Origin: Flavobacteriales bacterium UBA4422 | Lineage (GTDB): Bacteria; Bacteroidota; Bacteroidia; Flavobacteriales_G; Salibacteraceae | Assembly (NCBI GenBank): GCA_002389645.1 | Contig: DGQE01000013.1 | Coordinates: 35,851 to 68,596 of the forward strand | Direction: 5' to 3' | Length of the DNA: 32,746 nt | Shown here: positions 1-9,290 of the stretch, one piece after another | How the letters are laid out: every line of letters starts with the position of its first letter | Numbering within the stretch: position 1 is the stretch's first letter | Position numbers and translations under genes: made by a program | Notes under the pieces: generated by a model | Told to the model about the DNA's origin: nothing | Databases searched by the model: none | Seen by the model: the letters and a program-made list of their open reading frames with translations, nothing else

Positions 1-81
1 CGTGGTTCGAAATTTGAGATTATTCCACCCTAAACCCTTGTTTATCAGAGTTTTTTTGAAGCATATCTTTAAAACCATGCT

Positions 82-527
82 ATGAAAAATTTAATTTTCC
101 TAACTCTATTTTTAGGCTTTTCAACTAGCCTGCTATCTCAAACGATTACTGTTACAAATACCACTAACTACGATTATGTAGTCAGAATTTTCGGATCGAA
201 TACACCCCTACTACCACTTGTTTTTCGTGTTATGTGTCAGCATGTATTCCAGTCAACACACCTAATGCAACTGTAAATTTAAATACAGGATCAGGACTTC
301 CTTGCGGTGCAGACACATATGTTACAGCATCAGAAGTGAGGGTTCAAAATACTTGCTTCTCCGCAAAACCTTGCATAAGTTCGAATACGGTATGGACATC
401 TTGGACTGGATGCAGTAGTCTACCATCATCTGCTTCTGCCACCAATTCCTGTTCACCTTCCCCTTGTTCTAACACATCAACCACTGTAACTTGGACATCA
501 TACAATAGTTTTGACATAACCCCATAG
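82..527 (+). pseudogene. Small secreted protein, frameshifted
   Basis: The first reading frame (82-276) opens with a clear signal peptide (MKNLIFLTLFLGFSTSLLSQ) followed by TITVTNTTNYDYVVRIFGSN. The natural continuation lies in another frame, rich in Thr, Ser and Cys (TTTCFSCYVSACIPVNTP and onward) and ending at 527. One extra C in the CCCC run at 205-208 would join the two into one protein of about 148 residues, giving ...SNTPPTTTCFSC. The mature part has many cysteines and Thr/Ser-rich stretches, which suits a small disulphide-bonded exported protein. I do not recognise the family and see no T9SS sorting domain. The break may be a real mutation or a sequencing/assembly error. The 81 bases before it hold nothing I can identify beyond an AT-rich leader. 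Confidence 0.6.
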
Positions 528-588
528 CTTCTTTTGTTCTAATCTTCATTCAAAAAATTTAGAGCGGAATAAATCCCTAATTTTAGGC

Positions 589-3138
589 GTGTTGAAAGTA
601 ACTTGCTGCATAATATTTTTTGCAATAAATGCATTGATCTATGCCCAAGGACCTGCATCGAATTGGTACTTTGGATTGCGCGCTGGAATACTGTTTGAAA
701 ACCTTGAACCAACTGCATTATTGGATAGTGAAATGAGGGCCTTTGAAGGCTGCACTTCATATTCAACAGAAAACGGCAATCTCTTATTCTACTCGAATGG
801 AGACACGGTATGGAATAGAAACCACCAACCGATGCCAAATGGCACAGGACTTCAAGGACATCCTTCATCCACCCAATCGGTTGCCTTTTGCCAATTACCA
901 AACTCCAATTCACAATATTTAATCTTTACTACAGATGGTTTCAATTTGAATATAGGATTGAGATACTCTATTATTGACATGGACTTAGACGGAGGATTTG
1001 GAGATATCGTTGTTGGGCAGAAAAACATATTAGTTTTAGATTCCGTCACTGAAAAGCTTGGAATTATTGAAAAATGCGATAAATCAGGTTTTTGGGTAAT
1101 TACTAATCGAACGCTCGGGAACACAATTTTCATGTATTCCATAGATAGCAGCGGCTTAGATACAAATGCAAATTTTAGTCAAGGGCAAATTTTCTATTCG
1201 TCACTTGGGGCAAAATTTGGATACTTGCGAATCTCTTCGAAAGGTAACTATGTAGCATTGTGTCATGAAATGAATCATAAAGTAGAATTGTTTCAGTTTG
1301 ATAATCAAACTGGGCTATTATCAAATCCTATTGTTATTCAAACGCCCAACCTTATCAACTTTCCTGCACAGAGTAAACCATACGGAGCTGAATTTTCGCC
1401 TAATGAAGAGCTTTTATACATTACTTCCAGAAATGGATTTGAAAGTTACATTGCCCAATACAACATCACTAACTACGATTCGAGCACGATCAAGTCATCA
1501 GAATTTATTTTTAGCGATTCTATTTGGACTGGCGCTTTGCAACTCGGTCCCAATGGCCACATATATGGGTCTAGTTTAAATCATCTTTTTGAAATAGAGA
1601 ATCCAAATGGAAATGGTGCAGCAGCGAACCTAATCCAATCTGCGGTGCATTTGGGTGGTCGACCAGCATATGACGGGTTACCCAACTTTGTTGCTTCAGA
1701 TATTATTCCTCCAATTCCAAACATTCAAATATGCATAGGCGACAGCATCGCATTTGACTACGAACAGGAGTGCGCCATCTCCTACTTTTGGAATTTTGAC
1801 GATCCCGGTTCAGGAAGTTCAAATACCAGCAGTCTTAGTAATCCAGTGCATACGTTTTCAGATACCGGTAGTTTTAATGTCCAATTGATTGTGCAATACC
1901 CGACATTATCTGATACTTTCTCAAATATTATAACCGTTGTTGTGCCACCAGCACCAAGCGTGCTTAAAGACACTACCATTTTATGTTACAGTCACCCTGC
2001 TTTTCTCTCTGCTTTTCAATTTGGAGCAGAATACAGCTGGGCGGATGGAAGTGATAGCTCGGCTATTTTGGTAAGTGATACAGGATGGTATGTGTGCACC
2101 ATTTCCAATGCTTGCACAACCATTATCGACAGTTCATTCGTTCGTTTTGTGGAGCCTTTGAACATTGACTTGGGCAACGACACTTTTTTATGCGATTCCC
2201 AATCGATCACATTGAGTGGATTTGATGTAGACCAGGTGGCTTCGTTTGTTTGGAACAATGGAGATACGTCAAGTTCAGCACTTGAAACCTCTCATTCTGG
2301 CGCAACCCTTTCCTCTAACTTTTGGCTCACCGCAACCAACGCATGCGGCACTTCCAGCGATACCATTCGCATTGATTTCTTGCCGCAACCCGATGTTACG
2401 TGGTTCAGCGATTCCATATTATGCGATCAGTTGGAAGCCACCATTGCCAATCCGCAGCAAGACAGCGTAACTTATTTCATCACACACACCACAGATGCTG
2501 TGGTCAATGACACTTTGGATGAACCATGGCGCATCGACACCGTTGGCTTGTATTACCTGCATGCCTTCAACCGCTGCGACACGATAGTGAAGCGGGCGTT
2601 CCTTTCGCCCTTCAACGCGATCGATGTCTCCTTAGGTGCTGATACAGTGCTTTGCCCTAGAGATTCAGTCAGATTGAATACCTATTGGCCTTCGTCAAGC
2701 TATGTGTGGAGCAATGGATCAACCGACAGCATTTTGGTTGTGAGCCACGATGACCTTCTGAGTGATGGCTCCGAAACGTATTCCGTAACCATCACCAACG
2801 GTGCATGCCAGCGCACTGCCTCGCGCTTGGTGAGCATTGAAGATGTGTTGTGCGACACATCCATCTGTAAATTCTCCATACCCAATGTGTTTTCACCCAA
2901 TTCCGATGGCATCAACGATGTCTTGAAAATATCGAACACTTGCACTAGCGTTTCATATTCTGCCGCCATCTACAACCGATGGGGGCAATTGCTATTTTCT
3001 GATCAACGCGCTCAGGGCAATGCATCCATCACATGGGATGGTTATGTAAATGGAGTTGCCGCATCTGAAGGCACATACTTCATCATCATTCAAGCCGATG
3101 ATCGCGTGCAAAAAGGAAGTTTTTCGTTGGTGAGGTGA
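589..3138 (+). CDS. T9SS type B sorting domain (CHU_C) surface/secreted protein with PKD and Ig-like domains
   Basis: Product of 849 residues. The start is GTG at 589 (TTG at 592 is possible); a signal peptide ending near IYAQG follows. Residues of about 20-370 have a propeller-like region (SNWYFGLRAGILFE, FYSNGDTVWNRNHQPMPNG) often seen in Bacteroidota CHU_C proteins. A PKD-like domain follows (SYFWNFDDPGSG, HTFSDTGSFNVQLIV), then several Ig-like modules that repeat a 'DLGNDTFLC...W.NG..S' pattern. The last ~85 residues are a textbook CHU_C / type B T9SS domain: IPNVFSPNSDGINDVLKI, YNRWGQLLF, WDGYVNG, GTYFIIIQA. It is therefore expected to be exported by the type IX system and released or attached at the cell surface; its ligand or enzymatic role, if any, cannot be read from the sequence. 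The last third looks GC-richer than the first two. It converges with the next gene at a 7-bp gap and no terminator is visible. Confidence 0.9.
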   Translation: MLKVTCCIIFFAINALIYAQGPASNWYFGLRAGILFENLEPTALLDSEMRAFEGCTSYSTENGNLLFYSNGDTVWNRNHQPMPNGTGLQGHPSSTQSVAFCQLPNSNSQYLIFTTDGFNLNIGLRYSIIDMDLDGGFGDIVVGQKNILVLDSVTEKLGIIEKCDKSGFWVITNRTLGNTIFMYSIDSSGLDTNANFSQGQIFYSSLGAKFGYLRISSKGNYVALCHEMNHKVELFQFDNQTGLLSNPIVIQTPNLINFPAQSKPYGAEFSPNEELLYITSRNGFESYIAQYNITNYDSSTIKSSEFIFSDSIWTGALQLGPNGHIYGSSLNHLFEIENPNGNGAAANLIQSAVHLGGRPAYDGLPNFVASDIIPPIPNIQICIGDSIAFDYEQECAISYFWNFDDPGSGSSNTSSLSNPVHTFSDTGSFNVQLIVQYPTLSDTFSNIITVVVPPAPSVLKDTTILCYSHPAFLSAFQFGAEYSWADGSDSSAILVSDTGWYVCTISNACTTIIDSSFVRFVEPLNIDLGNDTFLCDSQSITLSGFDVDQVASFVWNNGDTSSSALETSHSGATLSSNFWLTATNACGTSSDTIRIDFLPQPDVTWFSDSILCDQLEATIANPQQDSVTYFITHTTDAVVNDTLDEPWRIDTVGLYYLHAFNRCDTIVKRAFLSPFNAIDVSLGADTVLCPRDSVRLNTYWPSSSYVWSNGSTDSILVVSHDDLLSDGSETYSVTITNGACQRTASRLVSIEDVLCDTSICKFSIPNVFSPNSDGINDVLKISNTCTSVSYSAAIYNRWGQLLFSDQRAQGNASITWDGYVNGVAASEGTYFIIIQADDRVQKGSFSLVR

Positions 3139-3145
3139 GTTAGGG

Positions 3146-3958
3146 TTACTGCGTAATAATCAATCGAAACGTTTCACCCGCTCCATTTTCAGCATCTACA
3201 TCCAACATATAAATACCTGCAGGAACATCGTAGCTTAAGTCAACAATTGTTGATGCATTGGAAACCATATTATTTGAAATCACCCTTCCAGAAAGATCAT
3301 ACAAAGTGATTACGAGCTTTCCAGAAGCGCTTGCATTGCTCAACTCAAAGCTACCATCCGATGGATTGGGGTATATTGAGAATGAACGATTTTTCACATC
3401 ACCTACACCAAGTGGGAATACATTGACATCTTGACAAAAAACCCCGCACACATTTTCACCATCGTAGGTGGTCAAGCAAACTTCATAAGTGCCTGGTGCA
3501 TTATACGTGTATGATGGGTTGGCAAATGCGGATGAATTTCCATCACCAAACTCCCACAATACCGATGTAACATTTCCAACATTAGTAGTATTCGTGAATG
3601 AATACAAATTATTCGCGCCTCTCGTGAATTCAAAAGCTGGCTCGCAGGTATACTCCACCACGGTGATCGTTTCGCAATAAGTATCGAAGCAAAAAGGATT
3701 AAAATTCCCTATGGTCAAACACACCTCATATTCCCCTGGAGCGGAATAAGTATGGTTAGGATCGATGCCTGGATTTGAACCATCGCCAAAATCCCAAATT
3801 CTGGTAAGTATGTCACCAGAAGATAAATCAATGAACGTAACAGCCAATTGCTCTGCTTCATAGTCAAAGTTGGCTGAGCATCCTTGAGCTTTGGAAGCTT
3901 GGATGAGGCTCATTTGTAAAAGCGTAAAAACGATAAGTTTGGATACGGTTGATTTCAT
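3146..3958 (-). CDS. PKD-domain protein with T9SS type A sorting domain
   Basis: I start at the ATG at 3958, which begins directly at the signal peptide (MKSTVSKLIVFTLLQMSLIQ...KAQG), rather than 13 codons upstream; length 270 residues. Two PKD domains are obvious, at about residues 27-100 and 107-182, each with the hallmark W-[DE]-FGDG (IWDFGDGSNPG and LWEFGDGNSSA), a 'TYSAPGEYEVCLT'-type strand and paired cysteines. A type A T9SS C-terminal domain covers about 190-270 (SFSIYPNPSDGSFELS, LYDLSGRVI, VPAGIYMLDV). PKD domains are non-catalytic binding or spacer folds, so this is probably an adhesin-like or carbohydrate-associated surface protein with no catalytic module. A box with one mismatch to TAnnTTTG (TCTATTTG, minus strand of 3977-3984) could be its promoter. 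Confidence 0.88.
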   Translation of the reverse strand: MKSTVSKLIVFTLLQMSLIQASKAQGCSANFDYEAEQLAVTFIDLSSGDILTRIWDFGDGSNPGIDPNHTYSAPGEYEVCLTIGNFNPFCFDTYCETITVVEYTCEPAFEFTRGANNLYSFTNTTNVGNVTSVLWEFGDGNSSAFANPSYTYNAPGTYEVCLTTYDGENVCGVFCQDVNVFPLGVGDVKNRSFSIYPNPSDGSFELSNASASGKLVITLYDLSGRVISNNMVSNASTIVDLSYDVPAGIYMLDVDAENGAGETFRLIITQ

Positions 3959-4098
3959 AGTGATGGTATTGAATATCAAATAGAAAAGTTTCCACAAATG
4001 AACGCAGAGTAATTGATAAATTGATCATCCTAATAAAAACAGAATCAACTACTTCATTGTTAACATGAAATTCATGAAGTCGACCTACAAACAACATT

Positions 4099-4106
4099 TA
4101 CATTTG
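4099..4106 (+). promoter_or_regulatory. Bacteroidota -7 box before ispG
   Basis: TACATTTG is an exact match to the -7 consensus TAnnTTTG. Only 4 bases separate it from the ATG of ispG, which would place the transcription start at or next to the start codon. No convincing -33 TTG lies at the usual distance, so this rests on the -7 box and its position. Confidence 0.5.
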
Positions 4107-4110
4107 TCGC

Positions 4111-6060
4111 ATGCAAACTGACGCTAACATCGAGGCAAAAAAACGCTATTGCAACAGCCTCACCTCATTTAGTCGCTTCAAAACCATTGAAGTAAATATT
4201 GGCTCATTGAAAATGGGTGGAGATAATCCGGTCCGGATTCAGTCAATGACTACAACAGACACGATGGACACCGAAAAATCGGTTGCCCAAAGTATTCGAA
4301 TGATCGATGCTGGCTGCGAATTAGTTCGTATTACTGCTCCGAGCAAAAAAGACGCTGAAAATTTAAAGCCCATCAAAGAGGCATTGGCTGCAAAAGGATA
4401 CACCACACCGTTGGTTGCTGATATTCACTTCACGCCAAACGCTGCAGAAATTGCTGCTACGATTGTCGAAAAAGTGCGCGTAAACCCTGGTAATTATGCC
4501 GACAAAAAGAAATTCGAGCACATCGAATACAACGATGATACCTATCGGGCTGAATTAGAAAGAATTCGCGAAAGATTCACCCCACTTGTTCTATTGTGTA
4601 AAGAGCACAACACAGCCATGCGCATCGGAACGAATCATGGTTCGTTAAGCGACAGAATTTTGAGTCGTTATGGCGACACACCACTAGGAATGGTGGAAAG
4701 TGCAATGGAGTTTCTACACATCTGCAGAGATCATGATTTCCACAACATTGTACTTTCTATGAAGGCTAGCAACACACAAGTAATGGTTCAGGCGTACCGA
4801 TTGCTGGTGAATCGCATGATGAACGAGGGGGTGAATTATCCTCTTCACTTAGGGGTTACTGAAGCAGGAGAAGGTGAAGATGGCCGCATCAAATCTGCCG
4901 TTGGAATAGGAACATTATTAGAAGATGGATTGGGCGACACCATTCGCGTTTCGTTAACCGAAGAACCAGAATTTGAAATCCCTGTAGCGTTTGCGTTGGC
5001 GAAGCGCTATGAGAATCGAGCGAATCACAGCGTTATTCCGGAGTTGAACTCGTATCCGATCAATCCATTTGAATATACGCGAAGAGCTTCTGCAGAAGCG
5101 GGAAGCATAGGAGATCACAATGTGCCGCGCATCATACAAGATTTTTCACAAGGAGATGAAATAAAGCCTGCAAACTTGCATGCAATAGGATACAACTATT
5201 CCGTTCCACTCGATAAATGGAACATTACTGATCAGGCATGCGACTTCATATTTATAGGGGACAAAAGCATTTCTTTTGAAATCCCAGGAACCTTAGGTGT
5301 AATTCAAAATGCAGATGCATGGGAAAACAAAGACCGCCACTTCCCCATTTTCGAAAGCATCTCTTATGTTGTCGCTCAGAATAAATCTGATAAAATCAAC
5401 TTTGTAAAAACTGATTTGGAAGGCTTAGATATGCCGCTGATTGCAGCGTTGAAATCTGACCCAATGGCTGTATTGGTTTTAACAACCGAAAACCAACATG
5501 GAATGGCTGAGCAGCGTGCTGCGTTTTTCCGATTAATGGAAGAAGGGTGCAACACGCCAGTGATTATTCAAAGAAGCTATCGCGACTTGGACGAAAACAC
5601 ACTTCAATTATATGCTTCAACTGATTTGGGTGCTCCGTTTATTGATGGTTTGGGCGATGGAATTTGGATTGATGCTGTAAATTGTGGCAGCAAGAAAATG
5701 ATCAATTCTTTAGCTTTTGGAATCTTACAAGCTACACGAACCAGAATCTCAAAAACAGAATACATCTCATGCCCTTCTTGTGGCAGAACATTGTTTGACT
5801 TGCAAGAAACAACGGCAAAAATCAGAGCTAGAACAAGCCATTTGAAAGGAATCAAAATTGGCATCATGGGCTGCATCGTAAATGGACCAGGTGAAATGGC
5901 TGATGCCGATTATGGTTATGTCGGCACTGGCCAAGGGAAAATCACATTATACAAAGAGAAAGAAGTGGTAAAGCGTAATGTTCCTGAAGCAGAAGCTGTG
6001 GATGAATTGATCGGCTTAATTGCAGAACATGGCGACTGGATTGAAGCTACAGAAGCCTAA
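4111..6060 (+). CDS. ispG: 4-hydroxy-3-methylbut-2-enyl-diphosphate synthase (long IspG form)
   Basis: IspG (GcpE) reductively opens methylerythritol cyclodiphosphate to HMBPP in the non-mevalonate isoprenoid pathway, using a [4Fe-4S] cluster. The N-terminal TIM barrel is recognisable (GGDNPVRIQSMTTTDTMDT, GCELVRITAPSKKDAENL, VADIHFTPNAAEIAA, EKVRVNPGNY). The C-terminal cluster domain has CPSCGRTLFDLQ (Cys554, Cys557) and GCIVNGPGEMADADYGYVG (Cys588 and Glu595), the expected three Cys plus one Glu. At 649 residues it is far longer than the ~370-residue E. coli enzyme because of the extra central domain (about residues 290-500) seen in Bacteroidota, Chlamydia and plants. The only usable start near the conserved YCNSLTSFSR region is the ATG at 4111. 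It is followed after 11 bp by a Rossmann-fold gene and is probably cotranscribed with it. Confidence 0.97.
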   Translation: MQTDANIEAKKRYCNSLTSFSRFKTIEVNIGSLKMGGDNPVRIQSMTTTDTMDTEKSVAQSIRMIDAGCELVRITAPSKKDAENLKPIKEALAAKGYTTPLVADIHFTPNAAEIAATIVEKVRVNPGNYADKKKFEHIEYNDDTYRAELERIRERFTPLVLLCKEHNTAMRIGTNHGSLSDRILSRYGDTPLGMVESAMEFLHICRDHDFHNIVLSMKASNTQVMVQAYRLLVNRMMNEGVNYPLHLGVTEAGEGEDGRIKSAVGIGTLLEDGLGDTIRVSLTEEPEFEIPVAFALAKRYENRANHSVIPELNSYPINPFEYTRRASAEAGSIGDHNVPRIIQDFSQGDEIKPANLHAIGYNYSVPLDKWNITDQACDFIFIGDKSISFEIPGTLGVIQNADAWENKDRHFPIFESISYVVAQNKSDKINFVKTDLEGLDMPLIAALKSDPMAVLVLTTENQHGMAEQRAAFFRLMEEGCNTPVIIQRSYRDLDENTLQLYASTDLGAPFIDGLGDGIWIDAVNCGSKKMINSLAFGILQATRTRISKTEYISCPSCGRTLFDLQETTAKIRARTSHLKGIKIGIMGCIVNGPGEMADADYGYVGTGQGKITLYKEKEVVKRNVPEAEAVDELIGLIAEHGDWIEATEA

Positions 6061-6071
6061 ACCAAAAAACA

Positions 6072-6734
6072 ATGATTGGAAATAAGAAACACTACCTCAT
6101 CGCTGGATCAACAGGATTGATTGGTAAGCAATTGCTATCATTATTACTCAACGATCCAGAAACAGGGAAAGTGACTTCTTTGGTTCGCAAGCCAAGTGGT
6201 GTCAAGAATGAAAAATTGGAAGAAAAAGCCATCAATTGGGATACGTTTACCGAAAATGACCTACCTCTTAACATTGACGCTACATTTTGTTGTTTAGGAA
6301 CGACCATGGCGAATGCTGGAAGTAAAGACGCATTCCGGAAGGTGGATTTCGAATACGTTTCAAAGTTGGCAGTGTTCAGCCAACGAAAAGACATTCCGCA
6401 GTTTCATGTAGTGAGTGCGGCTGGATCTAACCCCAATTCCAAAATTTTCTATAATAAAGTAAAAGGCCGAATGGAAGCGGAAATCCAGAAGTTGGATGGC
6501 TTAAAAAGCATCTATATCTATCGTCCTAGCATGCTACTTGGAGACAGAGAAGAGTTCAGGTTTGGAGAGCTAATGGGCAAAATTTTAATGAAAGGATTGA
6601 GTTTTATTATTCCGAAAAGCTCAAAAGCTATTTATGACACCCAGGTTGCCCATGCCATGCTTCACCATGCTGAACATCCCAAAAAAGGGTCTCACATCAT
6701 CACCAACGCAGCAATGCATGACTTGAGCGCTTAA
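6072..6734 (+). CDS. NAD(P)-binding epimerase/dehydratase-like protein (HTATIP2/TIP30-like atypical SDR)
   Basis: Product of 220 residues with an N-terminal Rossmann dinucleotide motif, LIAGSTGLIGKQLL (Gly12-x2-Gly15-x2-Gly18). The CCLGTTMANAGSKDAFRKVDFEYV segment is characteristic of the TIP30/HTATIP2-like branch of atypical short-chain dehydrogenases. HVVSAAGSNPNSKIFYNKVKGRMEAEI supplies the Ser and the YxxxK pair typical of SDR active sites, and IYRPSMLLGDREEFR matches the downstream strand of the fold. The substrate cannot be inferred; many members bind NADPH without a known reaction. It lies 11 bp behind ispG and 4 bp before a small membrane protein gene, so it is probably part of the same transcript, but I see no functional link to isoprenoid synthesis. 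Confidence 0.85.
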   Translation: MIGNKKHYLIAGSTGLIGKQLLSLLLNDPETGKVTSLVRKPSGVKNEKLEEKAINWDTFTENDLPLNIDATFCCLGTTMANAGSKDAFRKVDFEYVSKLAVFSQRKDIPQFHVVSAAGSNPNSKIFYNKVKGRMEAEIQKLDGLKSIYIYRPSMLLGDREEFRFGELMGKILMKGLSFIIPKSSKAIYDTQVAHAMLHHAEHPKKGSHIITNAAMHDLSA

Positions 6735-6738
6735 CGGT

Positions 6739-7302
6739 TTGGAAGGAGACTACATTACCATCAAGCACGGGCCACGTTTTGAAGGCATACCATCAACTAT
6801 CGGCATGTTTGGCGCTATTGGATTCATCATCTACGGTTCATTTCTTTTAAGTACTGATTTCAGTGCAGCATTAGTAATGTATTTCATTGCATTGGTTTGC
6901 GTTTTTATCTTTCTTGATTTCAGAGGAGTAAACATTGATTTCAAGAAAAACCGCATTCGCCAATACCGTAATATGTTGATGATTCATCATGGAAAGTGGG
7001 AAACCATTAGTGACTTCAATAAAGTTAGTTTGACGTTAGAGCAGTTTAAAACCATGTCAGCCTCAAGCCTTATCAGCCAAAGTTTCAATAGCAAATCTCA
7101 CGATTCTTACTTCGTAATTTTAGAGGGTGAAGAGGGTGTTATTCCATTTGAAATTGGAGAATATGAATCTCATTCTTCCGCCAAAAAAACCATGAAATGG
7201 ATGGCAGAAAAACTGAATCTACCCAACGAGGATTTGTATGGTGAGAGAAAGAAAAAGGCCGCAAAAATCAGAAATAAGAGAAAAGCAGGAAGAAAGAAAT
7301 AG
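6739..7302 (+). CDS. Small membrane protein of unknown function
   Basis: Product of 187 residues. A stop codon in this frame at 6724-6726 leaves TTG at 6739 as the earliest start, 4 bp after the upstream stop; an ATG at residue 23 is the alternative. Two hydrophobic segments near the N terminus (about 17-37, IGMFGAIGFIIYGSFLL, and 42-60, AALVMYFIALVCVFIFL) form a probable membrane hairpin. Behind it is a soluble region starting with FKKNRIRQYRNMLM and containing EGEEGVIPFEIGEYESHSSAKK, which resembles the PH-like or membrane-anchored scaffold proteins common in Bacteroidota. The tail is strongly basic (ERKKKAAKIRNKRKAGRKK). I do not recognise a named family. It is the last gene of the ispG unit and converges with the T9SS gene at a 6-bp gap. 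Confidence 0.7.
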   Translation: MEGDYITIKHGPRFEGIPSTIGMFGAIGFIIYGSFLLSTDFSAALVMYFIALVCVFIFLDFRGVNIDFKKNRIRQYRNMLMIHHGKWETISDFNKVSLTLEQFKTMSASSLISQSFNSKSHDSYFVILEGEEGVIPFEIGEYESHSSAKKTMKWMAEKLNLPNEDLYGERKKKAAKIRNKRKAGRKK

Positions 7303-7308
7303 ACTTGC

Positions 7309-9189
7309 CTACTTTAAGACAAACTCTTTTCGAAAGGTTTTTGCATCGCTCAAGTTGGCTTCTAATAAATAAACACCTGCGGTGAGCTCTTCCAAATTCA
7401 AGCTTATCTGCTTTCCTAAAAGAGCTTCTTTGAATATCACCATATGACCATTCAAATCAAATATTCTCAAGTTTTCAACTTCTGACTCAACTTCAAGATT
7501 CAAGATTCCAGAACTAGGATTCGGATAAAGACTGAACCTAGTGTTTTCTTATTCATCTACACTCGTTAAGTGATAGGCAATTTCTGCTGCGAATGGGGTT
7601 GGAACCGTACTGTTTTGTATCCATGATGTGGCATTTGGATCTTGATATGTATAACTAGAAAAGGCTCCTCCAACTTCAAGTTTGTTATTTCCATTGATTG
7701 TCATGGATCGAATACTGCTGTTGAAATAGCAAAATGGGCCAACTTGACCTTGCTCATTGATTGAAAATAGTGATTTTGAATTCGAGTAATTACCAAGTCC
7801 ATCAACAGGGAAATTACACCTGCACGATAGTAGCATCGTGTCGTTGTAATCTATCACGTCAAACATATTCACTTGACCTTGGGCCATGTTCATTCCTACA
7901 ACTGTTGCACTATCAAGCAGGCTATTCCAACCTTCTTGCAAAGAATAAGTATACGCACACTTCGATTCATATTCAGTTCCTGAGGCACACCTTCCAAGCA
8001 AGCACAAGGCATTTTCAATCACTCTTAGTCGATTGGTCAAGTATTCCATTGGGCAGTTTAAATCGCTGACCACAGAATCTTTAAGGTAGCTAAAGTTCGA
8101 GCTACTAATCGTGTCGTTGATATAAATGACCTCTGAAAACTCACCAGCAATGGCAACTCCCTCCTCATACTCAACAATATCGCTGACCAAGCCATCCACT
8201 TCAAGTATATATTCAACAGATAAATTAGCTGGGTTGACCGTGTAAATATGGCTTACACCCAAGGCATTAAAATAGGCATCAAAATAGATTTTACCTCCGA
8301 TCATTTCAGCGGCATGAGACGAATAAGACAGCACATTGGCCAATGGAATAAAGCTCAAGCTCGATGCGTCCAATATTCCCAATCCAACGGAATCACCACC
8401 ACTCAAATAAGCACCGGCTATCGCAAACTGTTCTTGCCCTAAAAACGCAAAATCAAACGTTTCGCCACTCGGTTGTACTGCAAAGTTTAACTCATCACCG
8501 TTCAAGTCTTTGCAATGAAAACTTCGCAAGCCCAATGAATCAAACCCTCCCGCGTAGCATGTCAATCCTTCATTTGAATTAAACTCAACTTCATGCACAA
8601 TCCCATTAAACCTTTCCTCAGAAGGAAGAAACCTCGTTTCTGGATAATAAGGATAGCCTGGCTGGATCCATTCTAACTCCCAAAATTCAAAGCCGTTGAT
8701 TGAGGCCCATTCTTGAATCGGTTCACGAGGCATTTCACTCAAGTAGTTGAAGTTATTTTCTAGCCTTAGTTGATCGGTGTGATCTGTTTGGCCGTCCTCA
8801 ATCAATAAATTGGCCACAGCACAAGGAGTATCAAACTTATCGACAAAATATGGCGTACGTTCTAAATGTCCGTTATTTCGAGGAAACTTACCCGACAAAG
8901 CATAGGAATTCAATACCTCTAGGTGAGCCTTTCTACTCTCGAGCTGTGTAGCATCCAAATCTGCCGGTGTGTGGGCATCGAGGTAGTGAAACACTTCCAT
9001 CAAATGTTTTTGAATCCGCTCATCATCAGAAGTAAAAGACAACATTTCCGATGCCATTTCTACATCATTCCAGTGCTCATTTACGATGGCTAAATGCTCT
9101 TGAAGTGGCTTTGGTTCATGGTAAGATTGGCCTATGACCGCTTGTGTCAGCATCAGGAGCAATGTAAAAAGAGTGAAGAGTGATTTCAT
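7309..9189 (-). pseudogene. Secreted protein with T9SS type A domain severed by an in-frame stop
   Basis: The ATG at 9189 starts a signal peptide (MKSLFTLFTLLLMLTQAVIGQ). The main frame gives 546 residues with a helical N-terminal part (about 22-140) and a long beta-rich, propeller-like region, ending ...YHLTSVDE followed by TAA at 7551-7549. Reading through that stop in the same frame continues as ENTRFSLYPNPSSGILNLEV, then LRIFDLNGHMV, AGVYLLEANLS and FVLK, ending at 7309. That is a complete type A T9SS sorting domain of about 79 residues. A single base change (for example GAA to TAA) explains the break. If the stop is real, the product would reach the periplasm but lack the signal for outer-membrane export. 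The N-terminal domain has no recognised enzymatic motif. Confidence 0.85.
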
Positions 9190-9290
9190 AGTGTTGTGGT
9201 TTCTGAAAAGACGCAGCCTTCAAATTAAACGTTGGCAACCCAAACAAATATTCCATATTTAAGATCTATACGTTTTCTTCGTATCGCACT

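Noticed and set aside
4111..6060. IspG insert as a novel fusion
   Set aside because: The central extra domain is the known long IspG architecture shared by Bacteroidota, Chlamydia and plants.
7761..8582. Plus-strand open frames inside the severed T9SS gene
   Set aside because: Low-complexity shadow frames opposite a protein-like minus-strand sequence that continues without gaps.
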